Assembly (NCBI RefSeq): GCF_022662195.1
Contig: NZ_JAKMCS010000015.1
Span: forward strand, 30,388 to 94,387
Direction of reading: 5' to 3'
Length of the DNA stretch: 64,000 nucleotides
Source: Aestuariivivens insulae
Lineage (GTDB): Bacteria > Bacteroidota > Bacteroidia > Flavobacteriales > Flavobacteriaceae
Both the position numbers and the translations under genes were made by a program. Below, piece after piece: positions 8,122 through 17,501 of this stretch; position 1 is the stretch's first letter, and every line of letters starts with the position of its first letter. The notes under the pieces are model-generated. The model was not told the origin of the DNA and did not search any database. It worked only from the letters and a program-made list of their open reading frames with translations.

Positions 8122-11100
8122 TTAATCTAACTTTCTGTCTTTGGATATTTTAAATATTTGGTGGAAATCGTTATTATTTACCACCAAAACTTCACCTCCA
8201 TTAGTTGTATTCAGTTTGTTTATGGCTCGTACATCACCATCGGCATAAAAACCTGTTTCCCTATTGTTTATATATTTGAATGCTCCACCAGACAGACCTT
8301 TTAAAAATGCCCCTGTTCCTGCATCTGCTCGTGTGGTCTCTACTTCCGATTGGTAATTATTCCCCGCCATTAATAGGTCTTTAATAGCATCGCCATCAAA
8401 ATCATCGAATATGATACTATTAATTGGTGCTATTTGGGCTTCTATTGGAAATGCAGAAAACACAAAACCTTTATCCCCTTGATTCAAGAATATTCCAGAT
8501 TGGAATTCAACAACTTCGTAGTGCAATGATTCCGAAAAATTATCGCCTATAATACCTGCTATATCCCTGTTTGCAAATTCGTTATAAGAGGTTATTCTTT
8601 CCTTTAAATAAGGCATTTGCTGCGCAGTGCAACCTTTACCTCTTACGGGCACTTGTTTATCGTTATAATATTTAGCGAGCATGATATCTTCTGTACCATT
8701 ACCATCATAGTCCTTGGTATAAACATGAAACGGTTTTTCTTTTGAAGCATGAAACTTATAGTTAAGCCCTAGATTACCTGCCACAATATCCTGGTCTCCA
8801 TCATTATCGATATCTTGAACTAAGATGGTATTCCACCAGCCTTTGGTATCGGACAGGTTTTTATATGTATCATCTTTAGACAATTCTCCTTTATTGTTAA
8901 CAAAAACTTCAATGCCCATCCATTCTCCGGTAACGATCAAATCGAGATCATCATCATTATCAATATCGCTCCATTGCGCACTCGTTACCATTCCAATATG
9001 CTCCAATTCTGGCGCCTGTTCTTTTGTTTTATTTACAAAGGTTCCATTTTCATTGATTAACAAATAGCTCTCGGGTGCATAAGGATATTTACCAGGAATC
9101 ACCCTTCCTCCCACAAATACATCTATATCACCATCTTGATCATAGTCTGATGTCACCACAATAGAACCGGATGTTTTAATTTCAGGTAATTTTGATGTTG
9201 AGCGTTTGAAATCATTTCTGCCGTTATTAATGTATAACCTATCCTGAAGCAACGGTGAATCTTCATCAAATTCATAGCTTCCACTCACCACATACAAATC
9301 GGCATCACCATCGTTATCGGCATCAAAGAAACTGGCACTTATATCTTCAAAGGATTTATCTTTGACAAAATCCTCGACGGTAACAGATGTAAAACCACCA
9401 TCTTTATTACCCATAAGCAATTGGGCCTCTTGATTATGGCCACCTCCAATAAAGACATCATCCAATCCGTCTTGATTAAGATCCTTTACAGCAACACAAG
9501 GCCCTGTTTGCGATAGTTTGTGGGGTAATAATACCTGCTTGTCAAAATCATTAAAATCCAGATCGACATGAACTAAATCTGTTTGTTTCTCTTCAAATAG
9601 CGTATGATTTGTTGCTATATTACTTTCTGAATTTTGTTTTTCAATACTTTCAGCATAATCTATACTTAAAAGCTGATTGGTCGCTACATTATTTAGTGTT
9701 TGTGTTTTTCCATCTCCCCAGATAATTTCAACTTTAGGTACAGTTGTGGTTTGCCCCAGTCCAAAATGTAACTTATTTGATACTGACGACAAATAGCCTC
9801 TTGCATTAAAAAGCTGTCTGGTCAATACCTCTCCATTATCCTGATAGATCTTTACGGTTGATCCAACACCATAGGCATTGGTTTTGGGCCCTTTAAATAC
9901 CAATTGTAAATAATTGTTGGTATTAATGGCTCTGGCATTATTTCTTAGAATAGTCGCATTTTCATCTAAATTATTGGTAACAATATCTAAGTCGCCATCG
10001 TTGTCTAAGTCTACATACACAGCACCATTAGAAAAGGTGGGTTTTTCATCGGCCCACTCAGATGAAACATCATCAAACTTAAAACCGCCTTTATTTTTAA
10101 ATAAGTAGTTTGTTAGCTTTTGCTGTGGCAATTTTTGGGTGAACTCATAAAAATCCTTCTCTTTTAGATTTTCTTTGTTTGTGTTTATATACTTATTTAT
10201 TGCAATATTGGTATCCCGATCCACTACATCTCTATAAATACCATTGGTAACATAGATATCATTTAATCCATCCAGATCAAAATCAGCAATAAGGGCCGCC
10301 CAACTCCAATCGGTTTTAGCCAGTCCAGACATATTAGCCACTTCACTAAAGGTACCGTTGCCATTATTTACCTGCATGACATTATGCATGTACTGGTAGT
10401 GATACCCCATGTTTATCATTTCCCAAAATCTATCAATTGACATCATAGACATAGTAGTCTTTGAACGCACATAATCTTCTGGACTCATATCCAATACCAT
10501 TAGATCTGAAAATCCATCATTATTAATATCTGCAATATCACTTCCCATACTATAATAAGACATGTGTTTGAATAAAGAATCTCTTTTCTCAGAAAAGGTT
10601 CCGTCTCCATTGTTTATATAGGCAAAGTCTGGGGTTATAAAATCGTTACTTACATAAATATCTGGCCACCCATCATTATTGAGGTCTCCTACTTGTGCAT
10701 TAAGCCCAAATCCTAAATCGGGCATAATACCTGCTTGTAATGAAACATCCGTAAAATGACCATTACCATCATTATTATAGAGTTTGTCTGTACCTTTAAA
10801 AGAATTTGTTTCCTGGCTATTTTTTATTTTATCCAAATCAATAATCTTATCGGATAATGCAAAACCTGAAGGTGCATTGGCAATATAAACATCCAAATCT
10901 CCGTCTTTATCGTAATCGAAGAACGTAGATGCTATAGATCTATTAGTATCTGCCAAACCATAGTCTTGCGCTTTTTCGGTAAAGGTGAGGTCACCATTAT
11001 TAATATATAGCATATTTGCCAACTTTTCATCACCATTATACCAACCAGCTCGGTTTATATAAATATCTAAAAAGCCATCATTGTTAACATCGACGACGGA

Positions 11101-11454
11101 AGTTCCTACATCAAATCCAGGCCTTTTCTTTATTCCTGCTTTAATGGTAATATCCTCAAACTGAAAATTCCCTTTGTTTAAAAAAAGTTTGTTGTGATAA
11201 ATGTTAGACGTAAAGAATAGATCTTCTAGACCATCATTATTAAAATCGGCAGCTGCCACACCACCTCCAATATAAATGTATAAGTACTTATAGTAGTGAA
11301 GTTGTTCTGACTCTAATATTTTATTTTCAAAAGTTACGCCCGAAATACTAGCTGGAATCTTAGTGAAAAGTTGAGAAGTTTCTAACTTATCAATAGTCTT
11401 CTTACAAGAAACTGATAGAACTATTAGTAAAAGTAATTTATATTTATTCAACAT
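8122..11454 (-). CDS. FG-GAP/VCBS repeat lipoprotein with ASPIC/UnbV domain (CRTAC1-like)
   Basis: 1110 residues. The signal peptide ends LSVSCKK (lipobox). Fourteen Ca-binding loops of the type DxDxDGxxD are visible, for example DVNNDGFLDIYIN, DYDKDGDLDVYIAN, DLDNDGDLDIVTNN, DADNDGDADLYVV and DIDNDGDQDIVAGN. They would build one or more calcium-stabilised beta-propellers. Between the two propeller blocks, at about residues 530-600, an ASPIC/UnbV domain appears (ARGYLSSVSNKLHFGLG, VEIIWGDGKTQTL). Such proteins are habitual neighbours of SusC/SusD pairs in Bacteroidota. Their exact role is not established, with surface ligand binding the usual inference. It follows the susC-susD-discoidin run on the same strand after a 320-bp gap. 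Confidence 0.85.
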   Translation of the reverse strand: MLNKYKLLLLIVLSVSCKKTIDKLETSQLFTKIPASISGVTFENKILESEQLHYYKYLYIYIGGGVAAADFNNDGLEDLFFTSNIYHNKLFLNKGNFQFEDITIKAGIKKRPGFDVGTSVVDVNNDGFLDIYINRAGWYNGDEKLANMLYINNGDLTFTEKAQDYGLADTNRSIASTFFDYDKDGDLDVYIANAPSGFALSDKIIDLDKIKNSQETNSFKGTDKLYNNDGNGHFTDVSLQAGIMPDLGFGLNAQVGDLNNDGWPDIYVSNDFITPDFAYINNGDGTFSEKRDSLFKHMSYYSMGSDIADINNDGFSDLMVLDMSPEDYVRSKTTMSMMSIDRFWEMINMGYHYQYMHNVMQVNNGNGTFSEVANMSGLAKTDWSWAALIADFDLDGLNDIYVTNGIYRDVVDRDTNIAINKYINTNKENLKEKDFYEFTQKLPQQKLTNYLFKNKGGFKFDDVSSEWADEKPTFSNGAVYVDLDNDGDLDIVTNNLDENATILRNNARAINTNNYLQLVFKGPKTNAYGVGSTVKIYQDNGEVLTRQLFNARGYLSSVSNKLHFGLGQTTTVPKVEIIWGDGKTQTLNNVATNQLLSIDYAESIEKQNSESNIATNHTLFEEKQTDLVHVDLDFNDFDKQVLLPHKLSQTGPCVAVKDLNQDGLDDVFIGGGHNQEAQLLMGNKDGGFTSVTVEDFVKDKSFEDISASFFDADNDGDADLYVVSGSYEFDEDSPLLQDRLYINNGRNDFKRSTSKLPEIKTSGSIVVTSDYDQDGDIDVFVGGRVIPGKYPYAPESYLLINENGTFVNKTKEQAPELEHIGMVTSAQWSDIDNDDDLDLIVTGEWMGIEVFVNNKGELSKDDTYKNLSDTKGWWNTILVQDIDNDGDQDIVAGNLGLNYKFHASKEKPFHVYTKDYDGNGTEDIMLAKYYNDKQVPVRGKGCTAQQMPYLKERITSYNEFANRDIAGIIGDNFSESLHYEVVEFQSGIFLNQGDKGFVFSAFPIEAQIAPINSIIFDDFDGDAIKDLLMAGNNYQSEVETTRADAGTGAFLKGLSGGAFKYINNRETGFYADGDVRAINKLNTTNGGEVLVVNNNDFHQIFKISKDRKLD

Positions 11455-11601
11455 TGGGAAATTTTAAAATGACATATTTAACTCAACTATTTTGTGTGCA
11501 AACTTCTATTAATAATCGCTTGAAGTTATTATGCTAGCCTACATATAGGGTTTTGCTTGTAAACGTAACACCATTATTAAGTTCATACTTACTAAAAAAA
11601 G

Positions 11602-11734
11602 AAAAGGCTATCTGAAATTCACTATTCAATAATTATCAAGCTAAGCAAAACTAATATACATTGTTTATTATCAATGATTTAATATTTATTTTGTACTCAA
11701 CGTGACATAATGATTTCTTTTCAGACAGCCTCTT
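11602..11734. repeat. MITE-like or REP-like element with terminal inverted repeats
   Basis: AAAGGCTATCTGAAA at 11604-11618 and TTTCAGACAGCCTCTTT at 11718-11734 are inverted copies with one mismatch in 13 pairs, enclosing about 100 bp of AT-rich DNA. It occupies most of the gap 11455-11774, which holds no gene. On the minus strand the distal arm is followed by T-rich DNA, so the element may also act as a long-loop terminator for the gene ending at 11775. No transposase is present. Confidence 0.45.
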
Positions 11735-11774
11735 TAATCAATTATTTCTATTACATTATTTAAATCTAAGCATA

Positions 11775-12344
11775 CTAAAAGTAAGGTGAAATTTCAGCTA
11801 ATGCAGCATTATTTGTGCCATCAAAAACTTTAACTACTTTAAATTTAAAATATCTTGCTGTTACAGCTTCTTCTAGGGGTTTATTTTGAACAGCTCCTGT
11901 ACTGGATTTTTCTAATTCAAACTGCCCTAAAGACGTCCAGGTAGCATTATCTTCACTTATTTCTATTTCACAGATCTCAATATTTCTTGTCCCTGAAGTT
12001 CTTTGGATAAAATTAAACCCTCCAATTTGTTGGGACGTTTTCATATCAATAACAAAATAATGTGGTGGTACTGCAGTACATCCATTCCAGCAGGAATGCC
12101 AAAAAGTATCTGGGTTACGGTCAAAAGTATTCCATACCCTACCATTATTTGCTCCTTCCCCATCTTGATCCTCTTGACTCGTGTAGTCTATTACCTCCCA
12201 GTTACTTGCATCTAAAGGTACTGGAGGTAATTTAATATCAGGGTTAGGATAAACTAATTCTTCATTACATGAGAATATCATTGCTACTAAACCTACTAAG
12301 TAAAAAACAATAATAGGCCGTTTTATTTTTATAAATGTTTTCAT
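11775..12344 (-). CDS. Discoidin (F5/8 type C) domain lipoprotein of the SusCD locus
   Basis: 189 residues. The signal peptide ends MIFSCNEE (lipobox), then a single discoidin-like module fills residues about 45-189. Its signature FWHSCWNGCTAVPPHYFVID and DGTNNAALAEI is nearly the same as the C-terminal module of the 608-residue lipoprotein at 5939-7765. Both also share the preceding IDY-S/T-QED-GEG segment. The two cysteines in HSCW-GCTA sit four residues apart. Encoded 16 bp after the susD homologue, it is probably a surface-exposed glycan-binding accessory (SusE/F-like in role, not in sequence). Confidence 0.82.
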   Translation of the reverse strand: MKTFIKIKRPIIVFYLVGLVAMIFSCNEELVYPNPDIKLPPVPLDASNWEVIDYTSQEDQDGEGANNGRVWNTFDRNPDTFWHSCWNGCTAVPPHYFVIDMKTSQQIGGFNFIQRTSGTRNIEICEIEISEDNATWTSLGQFELEKSSTGAVQNKPLEEAVTARYFKFKVVKVFDGTNNAALAEISPYF

Positions 12345-12360
12345 TTTTATTTTCGCTTGA

Positions 12361-14016
12361 TTAATCGTTTTGAATTAAACTTGGTTGCAATATTATTTGC
12401 TGTTCCGGAATAAATTCGATTACTCGAGGATGTGTAGCCGGTATCTCTAAAAATGGGTTAGCACCCGATAAGTGTCTACCCGGGTAGCGACGATTCATAG
12501 TCCGTCCATTTCTATAAACATCATATCGTCTGTGCCCCTCATAGGCCAATTCCAACCTACGCTCTTGTAAAACAACGTCCAATACACTCATGCCACTAGG
12601 TAAATTAGCTAGTGTATATTCAGGAACCCCTGCTCGAGCCCTAAGTATATTTATAGCATCCAATGCTGGTTGATCTTGCCCTCTTTTAGCTAAAGACTCT
12701 GCTTTGTTTAGATACATTTCCGCCAAACGTGAAACCATAGGCGACCACATGTGTAAATCGTCTTCCTGTAAAGAACATTTTAAGATATAAAACTTGGGGT
12801 GGCCATTTCGCTTTTCCATATCAAAATCATAGATAACATCTTGGCGACCGTTTGGCCCATCAAAATAATAAACGGTTTTACCATTTACGTCTTCTGATTC
12901 TAAAGTGTAATTATTACCATCATAATCAAAGGTAATTGTACCTCCATTATCTGTTGTTCTTGCAAACTGATAGGCATAATTAGAATCTACCCAATATACT
13001 GCTGGTATTTTACCACCATTTCCATCATCTAAATATTGTGGATCTATAAATGCACCACGCGCATCACCTGGATTTTGATTTATTAAATCTAAATAGGTTC
13101 TAGACGCGTACATTTCTCCCCATCCAGATCCTTCAACATTAGCATAAAAAGACCCAATAGTATACCAATCATCCCACTGCCCTAGCAAATCTGAATCACT
13201 ACTTAACGTAACCGCAAAAATTGCCTCTTCATTATTACTAGGAATAAGCGTATTCATTACCTTAAAATCGCTATTAGCCAATAAACTATATTGACCTGAG
13301 TTAATAACCTTATTGGCATATTCTTCAGCTTTTTCATTGTTCTCCATATACAAGTACACCCTTGACAATAAGGCTTGAGCTGCCTCTTTAGATGCATAGG
13401 AAGCACCTTGGTTTATGGTCATTAAACTTTCTGCCTTTAATAAATCACTAATAACCTGATCGTAAACTTCTTGTACTGTGTGCCTATCTGGAGTATCCTC
13501 CACATCTGAAGTTAACTTAAGTGGGATTGATAAATTTCCTCCACCTTGATTATATGGTCTACCAAACACATTTCCCATTTGAAAAAACACTAAGCCTCTC
13601 AAATAATAGTTTTCCCCTAGTTGGTTATCGGTCTCCACAGACTCTCCTTCTGCAACTTGCTCTATAACGGTATTTGCTCCTACAATAATTTTATAGGAGT
13701 TTCTCCAAAACCTAGCTACTCTACTATTGGTAGGAATGGCTTGGTAATTATACAGGAAAAACAAATGATCTGTTGTACCTCCACTAAGGGTCACATTGTC
13801 CCCTGAATATTCTGAAATTCTATGCAAATCATCAACCCATCCATCATAGCCAACATCACCTTTTAAAGCAGAGTAATTACCAACGGTAATAGCGCGAACA
13901 GAACCTGGATCACTAAACAAATCATCTATTGCTATTTCATCGTATGGATTACGTTCTAACTCACATGACACTAATGAAAATGTCATCACTGAAAGCAGTA
14001 TTATAAATCTTTTCAT
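12361..14016 (-). CDS. SusD/RagB family outer-membrane lipoprotein
   Basis: 551 residues. SusD proteins cap the SusC transporter and capture ligand at the cell surface. The signal peptide ends FSLVSCELERNPYDE (lipobox plus typical post-Cys sequence). TPR-like helices include KEAAQALLSRVYLYMENNEKA and LAEMYLNKAESLAKRG. The C-terminal SusD motif ALDAINILRARAG...LQERRLELAYEGHRRYDVYRNG is complete. The gene starts 25 bp after the susC-like gene stops, so they form one transcript. Ligand is unknown. Confidence 0.95.
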   Translation of the reverse strand: MKRFIILLSVMTFSLVSCELERNPYDEIAIDDLFSDPGSVRAITVGNYSALKGDVGYDGWVDDLHRISEYSGDNVTLSGGTTDHLFFLYNYQAIPTNSRVARFWRNSYKIIVGANTVIEQVAEGESVETDNQLGENYYLRGLVFFQMGNVFGRPYNQGGGNLSIPLKLTSDVEDTPDRHTVQEVYDQVISDLLKAESLMTINQGASYASKEAAQALLSRVYLYMENNEKAEEYANKVINSGQYSLLANSDFKVMNTLIPSNNEEAIFAVTLSSDSDLLGQWDDWYTIGSFYANVEGSGWGEMYASRTYLDLINQNPGDARGAFIDPQYLDDGNGGKIPAVYWVDSNYAYQFARTTDNGGTITFDYDGNNYTLESEDVNGKTVYYFDGPNGRQDVIYDFDMEKRNGHPKFYILKCSLQEDDLHMWSPMVSRLAEMYLNKAESLAKRGQDQPALDAINILRARAGVPEYTLANLPSGMSVLDVVLQERRLELAYEGHRRYDVYRNGRTMNRRYPGRHLSGANPFLEIPATHPRVIEFIPEQQIILQPSLIQND

Positions 14017-14041
14017 ACTTTATATTTTATAATTTTAATTA

Positions 14042-17000
14042 TTAAAATGAAACGTTTACCCCAAAAACATAACGTCTTGGTATTGGATATGTTAAACTAG
14101 GGCTACCAGACAAACCTGGACCATCATTATCATTTGGGTTACCTGTTACCACGGGTGATACTCCAGAGTAGTTGGTTATGGTAAACAAATTATCTCCAGA
14201 AACATAAACATTGGCTTTAGATAATCCTATCTTTTGTAATACCTTTTGAGGAAGGTTATATGATAAGGTTATATTACGCATTCTTAAATAACTAGCATCT
14301 TCTAAATAGCGAGACGAAGGTTTATTTGAATTTTGGTTACCCCCATCAACAGCACGTGGATGAGTAGCCATATCTCCTGGGTTTTCCCATCTACTCCAAC
14401 TATCGGCCAACACTTGTTGGTTAAACGTTGAATAGAATCCATCTGAATCAAATAACTCCCTAGAAGCGTTGTATAAATAACTGCCACTTGAAAAATCGAA
14501 ATTAACAGCTAATGATAATCCTTTATAATTCCAACTGGAATTAAAGCCTCCAATAAAATCTGGTGTTGAAGATTTATCTAAAATCTGTACTGTGGCTTCG
14601 TCGTACGAACTGGTATAAGACACCTCACCTGTATTAGTATCTACTTTTTCCCATAAAGGATCACCATTAGCAGGGTGTACACCCGCCCATTTACGCATAT
14701 ACCATGTATCTTGATCCATTCCTACTTTCCAAATCTTATTACCTCGTGGCAACTCATCTCCTTCAAATAGTCCAGCAACTTTATTTTTGTTAGCTCCGAT
14801 ATTGACACCTACGTTCCAATTAAAAGATTCATTTTGTACGATATCAGCAGATAAAACGGCTTCAACCCCTTTGTTGGTTATTCCTCCTACATTACGCCAT
14901 TGATGGCTAAAGGCTTGTGAATCTCTTAAAGGAACTCTCCAAACTAAATCTTTTGTATCCTTATTATAATAATCTAAAGAAATATCTATTCTATCAAAAA
15001 GCTTAGCATCTATTCCTATGTTGGTTTCACTAGATTTTTCCCAGCCCAAGTCAAGATTTGGGAACTGCCTTGCTTGAACCCCAGGTTCTCCTATATATTG
15101 AGGCCCCAATCTAAAAGTGCCCTGGTAAGGGTATAAACCAGCGGTTAAATTACCCACTTCGCCTTGACTAACTCTTAATTTAAGTTCATTAACTATGTTA
15201 CTCTTAAAAAAGTCTTCTTTATGAATTAACCAACTGGCTCCAACAGAATAAAAATTCCCGTATTCTTTGTCACCAGCAAATCTTGATGACCCATCCCTAC
15301 GGATAGACGCTTTTAAAAAATAACGGTCTTTATAGTCATATTCTGCATATAAGAAGAAAGCTTGAAAGGCATAATCATTTTTTAACCCAGAAAAATTACC
15401 TGGTTCAGTAGCATTGTTCAATATTTCCGAACCTGCAGTGATATTATTAGCAGATACCCCAAAAGATTCATAAGCGTAATCCCTAAATTCATAGCCGCCC
15501 ATTAACTTAATACTGTGGTCGTTAAAAGAGTTAGAGTACGTTAACGATTGTAATGTATATCGGGTTAATCTGTTGGCTGTGTAATCTGATATACTTCCGC
15601 CATTAGATTGCCCTGAATTTGACCTTGGGTCTGTATAATCTTTAGATAAGTATCTATAAAGTGTAAAATTATTTGCTGAATTAAATTTAAGATTTGGAAT
15701 GATTTTGTATTCAAAATCAAAATTACCACTCATATTAAATGTATTGTTGGACGAGTAGTTCCATTGCTGATCGTATAGGTAGTTTCTTGAATCCCTTCCT
15801 AACCAATCCTGAGATTCCTGTGCATGAACCGGCATTCCATCTGCATCATACGGTAAATCCCAAGGTAAGTTTAAGTACAGTTCATATAAAGGAGCTTGTG
15901 CTATTCTATCCCTATCGTCAAAACTAAACGACACTTTAGGCATTATTTTTAAGCGCTCAGAGATATTATAGTCTAAATTCATTCTAAACGTATAACGATC
16001 CAATTCATTTCCTCGCAATGTACCAGTCTCATTATAAATACCTCCATTTATAAATAAGTTCAGTTTTTCAGTCCCCGAAGTGAATGTAACATTGGTTTCT
16101 TTTACAATACCTGTTTGCGAACCTAATTCTAACCAATCTGTATCTCGACTCAATAAATCTTCTGAAAACCAAGGATTCGAATTTCCAAATTGGGTGTGGT
16201 AATCGTACAATTGCTGAGAATTCATTACCTCAAAACCACCTGTATTAAGTTCGTTCATTGCAATCTTTGAACTAATAGTAATTTCCGATTTTCCTAATGA
16301 ACCTCGTTTTGTAGTAACTATTACAACTCCATTAGCTCCTGAAGAACCATATAAACTTGTTGCCGAAGCATCTTTTAATACAGAAATAGAAGCCACATCA
16401 TTAGGGTTTATTATTGGTGTATCATGCTGTATAACACCATCTACAACCCATAAAGGAGCATTAGAGCCATTAAAAGTTGATTTACCTCGTATTAAAATAC
16501 TAGGTACAGAACCAGGCTCTCCACTAGCAGGTGTAATTTGTACCCCTGCCGCTTTACCTTGTAGCATTGAAGACACATCGGGTGTTGTAATATCTTTTAA
16601 CTCATCAGACTTAATACTTACAACAGATGATGTTATAGCCTCTTTCTTTTGTGTACCGTAAGCAACAACTAATATTTCTTCTAATGAATCTACATCTTCC
16701 AATAAGGTCACATTAATAACGGTTTGTCCATTTACTGGAAGCTCCTGGGTTTTATAGCCTACATAAGAATATACCAAAACCTCATTTTCATTGACTTTAA
16801 TCTTGTAATTACCATCAAAATCTGAAGTTACCCCCCTAGACGTCCCCTTTACTGTAATGGTAGCTCCTGCTAATGGCATTCCAGTATTATCTATTATTTG
16901 TCCAGTAACCTCAAGCTCCTGAACTTTTGGTGCTTGTACTGTAGTGTTTAATACCAAATCGGCTTTTTTCTTTTTCTTCAAAACAATTTGTGTTCCTCTT

Positions 17001-17323
17001 ACTTTAAACGAGGTTTGCGTATTGCCAAAAAGGTTTTCCAAAAAATCGGCTATATCGGTTTCTTTTGCATTTACAGTAACCTTTCGTTTTAAATTAACAA
17101 ACTTGGTATTGTATACAAATCTATATTCGGTGGTAGACTCAATTTTACTTATAACATTTGCGACAGTCATGTCCTCTACATCCAATGAAATTGTCTGAGA
17201 GTAACTATCATTAGCAAACATGCTGAAAAAAGAAGCAAAGACCAATAGTAAAGTTAATTTCATTTTTAAATCGAGTTTAATAAAAGGAAGGCGCCTCCCT
17301 TTTTTCTCATGGAGTTTTTTCAT
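14042..17323 (-). CDS. SusC/RagA TonB-dependent transporter with N-terminal STN signalling domain
   Basis: 1093 residues. Imports large ligands across the outer membrane using TonB energy. Order: a basic N-terminal extension and signal peptide ending NDSYSQT; an STN/secretin domain at about 45-110 (ISLDVEDMTVANVISKIE); a carboxypeptidase-regulatory-like domain at about 135-210 (GQIIDNTGMPLAGATITVKG); a plug with ILIRGKSTFNGSNAPLWVVDG and KDASATSLYGSSGANGVV; and a beta-barrel ending VFGVNVSF. The STN domain is the part that signals to FecR, and fecR is the next gene upstream. A 178-bp leader precedes it and contains an unusual plus-oriented hairpin. Ligand unknown. Confidence 0.96.
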   Translation of the reverse strand: MKKLHEKKGRRLPFIKLDLKMKLTLLLVFASFFSMFANDSYSQTISLDVEDMTVANVISKIESTTEYRFVYNTKFVNLKRKVTVNAKETDIADFLENLFGNTQTSFKVRGTQIVLKKKKKADLVLNTTVQAPKVQELEVTGQIIDNTGMPLAGATITVKGTSRGVTSDFDGNYKIKVNENEVLVYSYVGYKTQELPVNGQTVINVTLLEDVDSLEEILVVAYGTQKKEAITSSVVSIKSDELKDITTPDVSSMLQGKAAGVQITPASGEPGSVPSILIRGKSTFNGSNAPLWVVDGVIQHDTPIINPNDVASISVLKDASATSLYGSSGANGVVIVTTKRGSLGKSEITISSKIAMNELNTGGFEVMNSQQLYDYHTQFGNSNPWFSEDLLSRDTDWLELGSQTGIVKETNVTFTSGTEKLNLFINGGIYNETGTLRGNELDRYTFRMNLDYNISERLKIMPKVSFSFDDRDRIAQAPLYELYLNLPWDLPYDADGMPVHAQESQDWLGRDSRNYLYDQQWNYSSNNTFNMSGNFDFEYKIIPNLKFNSANNFTLYRYLSKDYTDPRSNSGQSNGGSISDYTANRLTRYTLQSLTYSNSFNDHSIKLMGGYEFRDYAYESFGVSANNITAGSEILNNATEPGNFSGLKNDYAFQAFFLYAEYDYKDRYFLKASIRRDGSSRFAGDKEYGNFYSVGASWLIHKEDFFKSNIVNELKLRVSQGEVGNLTAGLYPYQGTFRLGPQYIGEPGVQARQFPNLDLGWEKSSETNIGIDAKLFDRIDISLDYYNKDTKDLVWRVPLRDSQAFSHQWRNVGGITNKGVEAVLSADIVQNESFNWNVGVNIGANKNKVAGLFEGDELPRGNKIWKVGMDQDTWYMRKWAGVHPANGDPLWEKVDTNTGEVSYTSSYDEATVQILDKSSTPDFIGGFNSSWNYKGLSLAVNFDFSSGSYLYNASRELFDSDGFYSTFNQQVLADSWSRWENPGDMATHPRAVDGGNQNSNKPSSRYLEDASYLRMRNITLSYNLPQKVLQKIGLSKANVYVSGDNLFTITNYSGVSPVVTGNPNDNDGPGLSGSPSLTYPIPRRYVFGVNVSF

Positions 17324-17381
17324 ACTTTTAAGGTGTTAAATAGTGAATACTAAATTTTTGTTGGTATTTCACTCAAACTCT

Positions 17382-17413
17382 CGGGAAATGTGGCATCATT
17401 TCCCGTTTTTTTT
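17382..17413 (+). terminator. Plus-oriented intrinsic terminator inside the susC leader
   Basis: CGGGAAATG, six-base loop, CATTTCCCG (perfect 9-bp stem, 17382-17405), followed on the plus strand by eight T. All coding genes around it run on the minus strand, so as a terminator it would end an RNA antisense to the susC leader. In the sense direction it would form a leader stem-loop 60 bp before the susC ATG. Confidence 0.6.
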
Positions 17414-17501
17414 ATCGGTGTTTGAAAGTGAATTTTGTTGATTTGATTTTAGCGTTGTTTTATCTCATAGATTATGGTTTTATTTTGGTTAAAGTATATT
17501 G

